Of a stretch of DNA of 46,237 nucleotides, positions 16,910 through 23,810 are shown piece by piece. This DNA is from Planctomycetota bacterium (GTDB lineage: Bacteria; Planctomycetota; JACQVV01; JASMLP01). Positions within the stretch are counted from its first letter, which is position 1, and the number at the start of each line of letters is the position of its first letter. The notes under the pieces were generated by a model. It did not search any database. It saw only the letters and a program-made list of their open reading frames with translations, and was not told the DNA's origin. A program made the position numbers and the translations under genes. The stretch is from contig JASMLP010000078.1 of NCBI GenBank assembly GCA_030748635.1, forward strand, positions 1 to 46,237, given 5' to 3'.

Positions 16910-18694
16910 ATGAGCAACCGAAACCCTTTATATCTAACGATTTGTATGATCGCTGGGCTCGTCGCCCTGACATTCGGATTCCCCAACACCTCGAGGGAGG
17001 TCCTCCAGCCAGAGCCCACTGTTCGCAAGCAAACACAGCATTCTCGGATACAAATGGGAGAAACTCCCCGTTCCGAAACGAGCCGTCCACTCCAGGCCGA
17101 CTCCAACACAATTTCCGACCCGACTCCAGGGGCTCGGCGAATTTACCGCTTCGACCTGGATCTGCAAATCGATCTCGAACTCGCCTCGAAATCGCCTCTC
17201 GCAGCAGAGGGATCTGACGCCCCGATCCTAAACCAGACCTCGGTCCAGTGCTCCGGGACCTTGGAGCAGACCTTACTCCAGTCGACCTCGGAGAGCCGTC
17301 TACATCACTATCGTGTCCTGGAAATCAACCTCATTCCCGCTGAAGCCGATTCCACACTCCGTTCCACCCTTTCGGGTGAATGCGCCGATATCCAGAGTCG
17401 GAATTTTTTCGTACGCGCCAACCCAGAAGGTGCGCTACAGGAAATCCTGGAATCACAGCCGCGGTCGAGTCGGATTCAACCGTTGCTGATCTCGGTCTTT
17501 CAACAGATCCACCAACCCCATCGAGTAAACAACTCGACATCTTGGGCCCGATCCGTACCGACCCTCCTTGGACAGGTACAGGTCGAATACAATCGATCAA
17601 ACCCTGATCACTTGACCCGTCGAGTCCTCGCACTTCAGAAATTAGCTCTTTCCGGAAACGTACCCGCCGGTTCATGGGACCTGCTCGATCTCTCCGGAAA
17701 CGCTCAGATCGAATGGGATGAGACCCAGAACATCCAGCACATCCGAAGTGACGATGAGATTCAGATCCGACTCGATCAACGAGGAATTCGAGTCCACCTC
17801 CAGACGCATACCGAAATTTCAGGACGACCGACAACCCCTTCCCTATCCTCCGAAATGTGTCTCGCACGCAGCCGAGTTCTCGATCGCTGCCAGAAGATCT
17901 TTTCTGCGAACGAAATCGACTCCCTGTGGAGCGACTCCACCTCGGCAACCACTCCCACGCGTAGGATCGACCGATCGATTCACGATATCCTGGAAGATCT
18001 GACCGGAACCGACCCTTCCATGCAACGAGGATCTCGTGCCCGGGTGAACGCACTGCGAGACCTGGCTCTCGCCCTGAGCCAAAACCCAGGCGCACGGTCG
18101 CAAGCCCGATACCTTCTACACGAGGGGAATTCGGAATTCCGAAAACTACTGGTCACGTCCCTGGGCGCGGCCGGAACTCCCGAGTGCCAGAGCCTCCTGA
18201 TGGATGTACTTTTGGACCCGCAACAGGAACAACCGCTCCGGATCGTTGGTCTTCAGTCCCTGATACAAACCCAGACGCCGACCGACGAAACCGCCGACAC
18301 CCTCCTACAAATCTCAGAAGACCCCACGGATCCGGTTACGGACACTGCCTGCCTCATTCTGGGAAATACACTGGGAAGAATGCCTGAGAGCAGCAACCGC
18401 GAATTTTGGATCGAATCGCTACGACGCCTGGGGCGAAATCGTGCTCATGAAATTACCGGAAGAATCGTCTTTCTGCAGGCGCTGGGAAATGCCGGTCTCG
18501 ACGAAACACTCCCGGACATCTTGCCTCACTTGAATGATGAAGACGAAGAGGTCCAATTCCAAGCGGTCAGGGCTCTGAGGCACATCCACTCTTCACGCGC
18601 CACAACACTTCTACGAAAGATCGCAAAATCGAACTCTTCCGAAATCCTCCGAGAGGAAGCTCAACAGATTCTCCTCAATAACAGTCGATCTTGA
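16910..18694 (+). CDS. Secreted HEAT-repeat protein, vitellogenin-N-like architecture suspected
   Basis: A 594-residue protein. The ATG at 16910 has GGAG eight bases upstream and begins a membrane signal (YLTICMIAGLVALTFGF), which may be cleaved or act as an anchor. Residues about 75-330 form a beta-rich domain starting with RIYRFDLDLQIDLEL, with Cys pairs that could be disulphides. Residues about 400-590 are helical HEAT-like repeats, best seen in LLVTSLGAAGTPECQSLL, VFLQALGNAGLDETLPDIL and VQFQAVRALRHIHSS. A beta-domain followed by a helical domain with an AAGTPE motif resembles the N-terminal half of the vitellogenin/large lipid-transfer family, of which bacterial members exist. That link is inference from remembered patterns. 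The upstream terminator shows it has its own promoter. Confidence 0.6.
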   Translation: MSNRNPLYLTICMIAGLVALTFGFPNTSREVLQPEPTVRKQTQHSRIQMGETPRSETSRPLQADSNTISDPTPGARRIYRFDLDLQIDLELASKSPLAAEGSDAPILNQTSVQCSGTLEQTLLQSTSESRLHHYRVLEINLIPAEADSTLRSTLSGECADIQSRNFFVRANPEGALQEILESQPRSSRIQPLLISVFQQIHQPHRVNNSTSWARSVPTLLGQVQVEYNRSNPDHLTRRVLALQKLALSGNVPAGSWDLLDLSGNAQIEWDETQNIQHIRSDDEIQIRLDQRGIRVHLQTHTEISGRPTTPSLSSEMCLARSRVLDRCQKIFSANEIDSLWSDSTSATTPTRRIDRSIHDILEDLTGTDPSMQRGSRARVNALRDLALALSQNPGARSQARYLLHEGNSEFRKLLVTSLGAAGTPECQSLLMDVLLDPQQEQPLRIVGLQSLIQTQTPTDETADTLLQISEDPTDPVTDTACLILGNTLGRMPESSNREFWIESLRRLGRNRAHEITGRIVFLQALGNAGLDETLPDILPHLNDEDEEVQFQAVRALRHIHSSRATTLLRKIAKSNSSEILREEAQQILLNNSRS

Positions 18695-18874
18695 ACCTCC
18701 GCTCAGATCACACCATGGAATGAATAGTCCGACTCTCGTTCTCCCCAACAGATTCCATCAGACAGTCGACCGTCAAGGCTCCCCCTGAATTCACCCCTCC
18801 CTCACCTCTCCTTTCGATGGCGGCAGCCCAGTTCTGACAAAGAGAGGAAGACAGGGCCTGAAACCTGTTTACAA

Positions 18875-18924
18875 TGTCGTCTTCATCATGTGGAGGATGA
18901 AGCTTCCACATGATGAAGACGACA
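18875..18924. repeat. Perfect 20-bp inverted repeat (long hairpin) upstream of cobS
   Basis: The left arm at 18875-18894 (starts TGTCGTCTTC, ends ATGTGGA) is the exact reverse complement of the right arm at 18905-18924, with a ten-base loop between them. The hairpin sits 67 bases before the cobS start and about 180 bases after the HEAT-repeat gene. No T-run follows on either strand, so it is not a standard terminator. A processing, attenuation or protein-binding role is possible. Confidence 0.85.
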
Positions 18925-18991
18925 ATCCCACGGATTCGATTCGACCAGATTCCTCTGACCGACCCCAACCCTGACCCACGGAGTTTCCCGA

Positions 18992-19750
18992 ATGCCTGAC
19001 TGGTTCCGAGCGTTTCGCGCCAGCTTGACGTTCCTCACCCGGATCCCGGTCGGCGGCTTTCCCTATTCTCCGGGGACCTGGAAATGGATCACTATCTGGT
19101 TTCCTCTCGTCGGACTTCTTCTCGGTGGAATTCAAGTTGTCGCCTGGGTCGGGCTCGAACCACTCCCTGACTGGCCACAATGTATTCTGGTTGTCGCCAC
19201 CGGCATCCTCCTCACCGGCTGTTTCCACGAAGATGGACTGGCGGATTCCGCGGACGCTCTCGGAGGCGGACACGATCGAGACAGTACTCTTGCGATCCTC
19301 AAAGACAGTCGGATCGGGTCCTTTGGCGCAACCGCTCTGTTTCTGGCCCTGTTCCTGAAAATCAGCCTTCTGGTGGAACTCGGCGCAACCGCCCCCCTCG
19401 GACTTCTGCTGGGCCAGAGTCTTTCCCGGGTCGTTCCTGTCATCCAGATGAGCCTCCAGCCCTACGCCCGCGGAGAAGAAGAACCGTCTCGTTCAAGAAA
19501 CATTGTCGAGTCCGGCGGCTTCCAGGCCGTCCTCGCGCTCCTCTGGGGCCTCCTGATTCTCGGCGCCGCTTACCGATGGGGCCCTGTCCTCCCCTTCCAG
19601 ATCTTGGTCATGATCGGAACCCTTATGACTCTCTCCGTTCTTGTCGGCATCACCGCCCAACGCAAGGTGGGAGGAGTAACCGGAGATTTTCTCGGCGCCC
19701 TTCAACAGTTGAGCGAAATCGGGATCCTCGCCGCCCTGTTGATCGATTGA
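18992..19750 (+). CDS. cobS: Adenosylcobinamide-GDP ribazoletransferase (cobalamin synthase)
   Basis: A 252-residue polytopic inner-membrane enzyme that joins adenosylcobinamide-GDP to alpha-ribazole (or its phosphate), the last step of the cobalamin nucleotide loop. The signature GCFHEDGLADSADALGGG near residues 72-89, followed by LAILKDSRIGSFGATAL, is diagnostic for CobS; FLTRIPVGGF near the N-terminus is also typical. Several hydrophobic helices alternate with these loops, and the length is normal (about 250). GGAG lies a few bases before the ATG. No other cobalamin gene is in view, so it may serve salvage or a pathway spread over the genome. Confidence 0.95.
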   Translation: MPDWFRAFRASLTFLTRIPVGGFPYSPGTWKWITIWFPLVGLLLGGIQVVAWVGLEPLPDWPQCILVVATGILLTGCFHEDGLADSADALGGGHDRDSTLAILKDSRIGSFGATALFLALFLKISLLVELGATAPLGLLLGQSLSRVVPVIQMSLQPYARGEEEPSRSRNIVESGGFQAVLALLWGLLILGAAYRWGPVLPFQILVMIGTLMTLSVLVGITAQRKVGGVTGDFLGALQQLSEIGILAALLID

Positions 19751-19835
19751 GAGCATTTAACTTTCGGAAAATCGGAACCCACTCGTATTGCTTCAAGGTT
19801 GAAGTGCAATCGGTTCGCCTTTACTCTTCCCTCCC

Positions 19836-21293
19836 ATGAGGGACTGTATTCACAAATCGGCGCATCGGCGGATCACTTCCGGCCCGGTCCAAATCCGATT
19901 TCTCGGCACGAAATTCTTCCTGAGTTGCATGCTGATCCTCTTTCTGCTGCCCCAGAGCGCAGTGGCCCAGGAACCCGACCGGATCGACCTGAAAAATGGA
20001 GAACGCCTTCTGGGTACGATCGTCGGAATCGACTCTGGCGATCTTCTGCTCAAAAGTCCTCTGGTCTCCGACACCGTACGCATCCCCTCCAGCGACCTCA
20101 GAACCCTTCGCTCCAGCCAGCCGTTTTGGATTGAACTGAGTGGAGGCGAACGCCTTCGAGGAACTTTGGAAAATGCTACCGACACCTTCTTGGAAATTCG
20201 TTCGTCGAGACTGGGAACCGTACGATCCTCCTGGAAATCGATCGTTTCACTCCAACGGGACACAGCCACGACGCCTTCCGCTCGCACGACGGAAAACAAA
20301 CCCGGAGAAGCGAAAAGTCCCCCCTCCATCATGCCTCCTCTGGTTCATGGGCAGATCGACAGGATCGAGTTCACCGATGGTGATCACATCAGCGGCACCC
20401 TCCTCAAAATGGAGTCGGGGCGTCTCACAATCAAAACTCCTTACGCCGATTCGCTCGGAGTCGCCTTCCGTTCCATCCGGCGAATCCAGACTCACGCCCC
20501 GGTAACCATCGAACTGAAAAATGGTGAACGGTGGATCGGTCGACTGATCTGGCTCCCCGAAGGAAAGCAGGCTCTTTTCTCCGAAGCTTCTGGCCAAGCT
20601 CAACCTCTCGACTGGAAGCGAGTCCGCGCCATCAACCCCGATGATCAACACTGGAGCCTATCGCTCGGACTCAAGGGAGCGTTCCGAGAAGGCAACAAGG
20701 ATCGATTCGACAGCCGGGTCGATTTCGACCTTCGAAGGAAAACCGAAAAAGATGAGTTCCGGATCCGTTTTCTTTTCAACATCGCGGAAGAAGAGGGGGT
20801 CCGTACGGCCCGCAACTGGTTCAGTCAACTGAAATACGACTATCACTTCGCTCCCCGAACTTACGCATTCCTCTCCTCACAAATGAAAGAGGATGAGTTC
20901 AAAAAACTCGATCTTCGAACAGCCAACAGCGTAGGATTCGGCTACCGGGCTCTCGATCTTGGAACCTTCACCAACGATCTCGAGATCGGTCTGACCCACA
21001 TATTCGAGGATTTCAAGAACGAAGACGACATGCGGATGGCGGTTCGCCTGGCCTCGAATTCTCACTGGAAAATCAATGCCCACACCGCCCTCAACAACCA
21101 ACTCGTGGTTTTTCCCAGTCTGGAAGGAAGCGAATACCAGCTTCGAAACGAAATGAGCCTCAAGGTAAACCTCTACAGCGGACTGAACCTGAACCTCTCT
21201 TTCATTCTGGAATACGATTCCGACGCCTTGACCGGAACCCGAAAGACCGATGTCCACGGTCTCGCAGGAATCTCCTATAAAATCCGTTTCTGA
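19836..21293 (+). CDS. DUF481 (YdiY-like) outer-membrane protein with N-terminal Sm-like repeats
   Basis: A 485-residue secreted protein with a signal peptide ending near SAVAQEPD. The N-terminal half has four related segments of about 55-70 residues built around a turn followed by a strand: NGERLLGTI, GGERLRGTL, DGDHISGTL and NGERWIGRL, a pattern of small Sm/SH3-like barrels seen in many envelope proteins. The C-terminal half (from about residue 270, HWSLSLGLKGAFREGNKD) is a DUF481 beta-barrel with alternating residues, ending in YKIRF; the terminal Phe fits an outer-membrane barrel. Function is unknown; E. coli YdiY is a salt-induced outer-membrane protein. The ATG at 19836 lacks a ribosome-binding site, so the start is uncertain. 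Confidence 0.8.
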   Translation: MRDCIHKSAHRRITSGPVQIRFLGTKFFLSCMLILFLLPQSAVAQEPDRIDLKNGERLLGTIVGIDSGDLLLKSPLVSDTVRIPSSDLRTLRSSQPFWIELSGGERLRGTLENATDTFLEIRSSRLGTVRSSWKSIVSLQRDTATTPSARTTENKPGEAKSPPSIMPPLVHGQIDRIEFTDGDHISGTLLKMESGRLTIKTPYADSLGVAFRSIRRIQTHAPVTIELKNGERWIGRLIWLPEGKQALFSEASGQAQPLDWKRVRAINPDDQHWSLSLGLKGAFREGNKDRFDSRVDFDLRRKTEKDEFRIRFLFNIAEEEGVRTARNWFSQLKYDYHFAPRTYAFLSSQMKEDEFKKLDLRTANSVGFGYRALDLGTFTNDLEIGLTHIFEDFKNEDDMRMAVRLASNSHWKINAHTALNNQLVVFPSLEGSEYQLRNEMSLKVNLYSGLNLNLSFILEYDSDALTGTRKTDVHGLAGISYKIRF

Positions 21294-21559
21294 TTCCTTC
21301 TGACCGTCCCACGGGTTCGCTCCATATCGGATCAGATCCCAGTCCAAAGCGATCTCGCCGTCAGAATGCGTTACAGTCAAAGTTCTCAGCCGTGTGAAGT
21401 CCCTTGACATTGTCAGAAGTTTGTTGCGATTACCAAATCCACAATTTGTTGCAACGGATCACCTTACAGCTATTTTCGACAAAATTCCCAAATGGATCGG
21501 AAGTTGCGTAACAGACCCGCAATTCCACTCTTTAACCGTTATCCTCTCGAGTGTGCGCC

Positions 21560-22678
21560 ATGAAAAATTTCCTGATCCTCCTCTTTCTTTGGACCCTCCC
21601 TCTCACATCCCTGATCGCCCAGTCCTCCACCCGGGAACAGATTCTCCAACGCTTTGACTCGTTTCGTCCCACGGAAAAGCAGCTGGTCATGTATCAGCTC
21701 GACTGGGCAAAAACTTTCGAGGAAGCCCAAGAACGATCCCGAAAAGAAAATCGCCCGATCATGCTCGTACGAATTTTCGCGCAGTATGGAGACCTTTATT
21801 CCGGCCACTGCTGAGCCACCGCAACCCAGGTGAGAGGGGGTCCCTTCTCCAATCCAGCAGTCGTCGAACTTCTCCGACCGTTCATCATCACTTTCTGGTA
21901 CGGCCACCGAAACTCCGACATGCCTGATGTCGTCTGGAACGAACTATCAAAACGGAGCAGAACTGCACACCGAGAAAGTAATGTTTTCTATCTCATCCTC
22001 GATTCCGACGGTCATCTCATTCATACCTTTGACGCCTTTCCCAAAGGTTCTCGTCCAAGACCCAACCAGGACTACGTGAGCCAAGAGCTCGAGTTCGCAC
22101 TCGATAAGATCGGGAGCGGCCTGAAGGTCCCACCTCGCACTCCGATGCGTCTTCCCAGAATTCCATGTAGCAAAACTTCCCCTGGCATCCGAGTCTATGT
22201 CCAGCTTCGTGATGAACGCATGCGAGCCTACCAGGCTCCGGTTGTCGAGGTGCTCCGATTCGGAAAGATCGCCCGCTCCGCCCTCGAATACCCGGAAACC
22301 AGGCGCCAGATCCCCGCGGACATTCTTGGAGCTATGCTCTCCCAGATCTACCCACCGGGGATCATGGAACGAACCGATCCCGACACGAAACATGTCTATG
22401 ACATCGACGCCATCGACGGCACCCTGACTCTCGAACCGATCCAGTCCAGTGGAAAGATGCGCTATGCGATTCTCAAAGGCAACATCCGACTCCACGATTC
22501 AGGAAGGGACGACTTTTCTTACACCGGCTCCGTCGAATGTCTGGTGGGATACGACCTCGAAACCCCCTCCTTCAAGTTCCTGAGAGGCACCTTTGACGGT
22601 ATCTACCCGAGACAAGCACGAAACGGTGGCATTCGAGATATCCAGCTCGTGGCGGCTTTCGAAACCACGGCCGAATAA
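21560..22678 (+). CDS. Probable selenoprotein: secreted thioredoxin-like protein with Cys-Sec motif (in-frame TGA)
   Basis: One reading frame runs from the ATG at 21560 to TAA at 22676-22678, interrupted only by TGA at 21812-21814. Read as selenocysteine, the product has 372 residues with Cys84-Sec85 in the context YSGHC-U-ATATQVRGGPF. The signal peptide is KNFLILLFLWTLPLTSLIAQ. The region around the TGA looks like a thioredoxin fold: DWAKTFEEAQERSRKENRPI (helix and buried strand), then the redox pair, then NPAVVELLRPFIITFW and VFYLILDSDGHLIHTFDAFP. The frame and protein character continue unchanged after the TGA, with no frameshift. The second half (from about residue 210) is a beta-rich domain that I do not recognise. 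A hairpin with GGUC loop lies 24 bases beyond the TGA. It is followed by a rhodanese gene. Alternatives are a single nonsense mutation or a sequencing error. Confidence 0.78.
21832..21849 (+). promoter_or_regulatory. Candidate bacterial SECIS element
   Basis: GAGAGGG (21832-21838) pairs with CCTTCTC (21843-21849) to give a 7-bp stem with one G-U pair and an apical GGUC tetraloop (21839-21842). The loop starts 24 bases after the TGA at 21812-21814. Bacterial SECIS elements are known to need a short stem-loop just after the UGA, an apical loop 16-37 bases away and a G among the first two loop bases. E. coli fdhF carries the same GGUC in its SelB-binding loop. The element is inside the coding sequence, as expected. 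Confidence 0.7.
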
Positions 22679-22747
22679 TATGGGTTCACTTCAGGAAACT
22701 CCAAGCACGAGTTCATCCAAACCACCCCCTGGTATCCAAAAGCCTCG

Positions 22748-22764
22748 ATCGTTTTGAAAACGAT
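22748..22764. promoter_or_regulatory. Palindrome upstream of the rhodanese gene
   Basis: ATCGTTTT and AAAACGAT form an exact 8-bp inverted repeat around a single central base, 46 bases before the glpE-like start. It could be an operator for a dimeric regulator. There is no T-run or loop for a terminator, and it is a single occurrence, so the role is speculative. Confidence 0.3.
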
Positions 22765-22809
22765 TCTGACAAAGAAAAACCGAGAAACTCCTATTTTCGG
22801 AGAAACTGC

Positions 22810-23139
22810 ATGAACTTCGAACAGATCGATGTCAATCAAGTACGCGAACTGATCCGGAATGAATCCGCAATCCTCGTTGATATTCGTGACCCCCACTCCT
22901 ATCAGGCAGGCCACATCGAGGGGGCCCAGAATCTAAACGACGACAACATCGAAGAATTCCTGAAGAATTCCGACCGAAACGCACCTCTGGTGATCTACTG
23001 CTATCACGGCATCAGCAGCCAGAATGCAGCACATTACTTTTCATCAGAAGCTCGGTTCAAGAGAGTCTTCAGCATGATCGGAGGTTATGAATCCTGGGAA
23101 CAAGCCGACTCACCACCCACCTCATTTCCCGAGTTATAA
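22810..23139 (+). CDS. glpE: GlpE-type single-domain rhodanese (thiosulfate sulfurtransferase)
   Basis: A 109-residue cytoplasmic rhodanese, the usual length of GlpE. The active-site loop VIYCYHGISSQNAA carries the catalytic Cys64, matching the CYHGxSS loop of E. coli GlpE. VDIRDPHSYQAGHIEGA and SMIGGYESWEQ are the flanking rhodanese motifs. The enzyme transfers sulfane sulfur from thiosulfate to thiol acceptors such as thioredoxin. GGAG lies seven bases before the ATG. It stands between the probable selenoprotein and the Cys-rich lipoprotein, so a link to thiol or selenium chemistry is attractive, but that is inference from position only. Confidence 0.92.
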   Translation: MNFEQIDVNQVRELIRNESAILVDIRDPHSYQAGHIEGAQNLNDDNIEEFLKNSDRNAPLVIYCYHGISSQNAAHYFSSEARFKRVFSMIGGYESWEQADSPPTSFPEL

Positions 23140-23270
23140 GCGGTCCAATTTCTCCCGGAACTGCTTGCCACTTTGTTCAAAGCCTGAGCTTGAATCCCGG
23201 AACCGCCCTGACATAAGATGGCCGCTATTCGTCCGTCCGTTCAAGCCCATGTGATTCAGGAAAAAAACTC

Positions 23271-23624
23271 ATGACTATCACCAGACTCCTCCCCGCCCTA
23301 TTCGCACTTGCTCTTCTAGCAACGGGATGCGAATCTGGCAACACGAACTCCGCGACCGATACTTCAGCCGCTCTCTGCGGTCAGTGCGGTCAAATCAAAG
23401 CCAGCGCGGATTGCTGTAAAAAAGACGTAAAGCCCTGTGCTGGATGTGACCTGGCCAAAGGATCGCCCGGTTGCTGCAAGATGAAAAAAGGCGAAGACAC
23501 CACCTTATGCACCGGTTGTGGCCAGATCAAAGGAAGCGACCAATGTTGTTCCAAAGAGGCCCCAAAGTGTGAAGGCTGCAAACTTCACAAGGGATCACCC
23601 GGCTGTTGCAAGCTAACCCAATAG
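23271..23624 (+). CDS. Cys-rich lipoprotein with four CX2CX8CC modules
   Basis: A 117-residue lipoprotein: signal sequence LLPALFALALLATGC with the lipobox Cys at residue 20. The mature part is four copies of a 14-residue module CX2CX8CC at residues 36-49, 56-69, 80-93 and 100-113 (CGQCGQIKASADCC, CAGCDLAKGSPGCC, CTGCGQIKGSDQCC, CEGCKLHKGSPGCC), mostly followed by Lys. Cys positions repeat exactly with spacings of 20, 24 and 20 residues; modules 1 and 3, and 2 and 4, are most alike, showing an older and a newer duplication. Each module has four Cys, enough for one zinc, copper or Fe-S site, or for two disulphides. The function is unknown; metal buffering or thiol redox in the envelope is plausible. 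Confidence 0.85.
   Translation: MTITRLLPALFALALLATGCESGNTNSATDTSAALCGQCGQIKASADCCKKDVKPCAGCDLAKGSPGCCKMKKGEDTTLCTGCGQIKGSDQCCSKEAPKCEGCKLHKGSPGCCKLTQ
23376..23612 (+). repeat. Tandem 44-codon coding repeat within the Cys-rich lipoprotein gene
   Basis: The eight Cys codons of the first unit (23376-23480) recur at exactly 44 codons distance in the second unit (23508-23612). Each unit is itself two CX2CX8CC modules 20 codons apart. The repeat is seen at the protein level; at the DNA level the copies have diverged. Confidence 0.75.
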
Positions 23625-23700
23625 TTCGGACTCGAAAAACAGCTTGGACTTTCCGGAAAAAAATCCACTATGCCTGATGAGGTGGACCTCCCCCGAACTT

Positions 23701-23737
23701 TTCGAACCCGGTACTATTTTCCGGGTTCGAACTTTTA
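23701..23737 (+). terminator. Rho-independent terminator before typA
   Basis: TTCGAACCCGG (23701-23711) pairs perfectly over 11 bp with CCGGGTTCGAA (23721-23731) around a nine-base loop and is followed by CTTTTAA. It ends the transcript of the Cys-rich lipoprotein, 77 bases after its stop codon, and separates it from typA. Confidence 0.75.
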
Positions 23738-23810
23738 ACCTGGATCAAAAAATGTTTGATCCCCGCCCGAGGGGTCTCCACAACTTCGCAACTCTTGAAA
23801 CGGTAAGAAT

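Noticed and set aside
18708..18968. Minus-strand 86-codon frame between the HEAT-repeat gene and cobS
   Set aside because: It is open partly because of the inverted repeat, shows no motif and lacks a ribosome-binding site.
21830..22678. Independent gene starting at GTG 21830
   Set aside because: It is in the same frame as the signal-peptide fragment ending at the TGA, has no signal peptide of its own and begins inside the thioredoxin-like fold; a single read-through gene explains both parts better.
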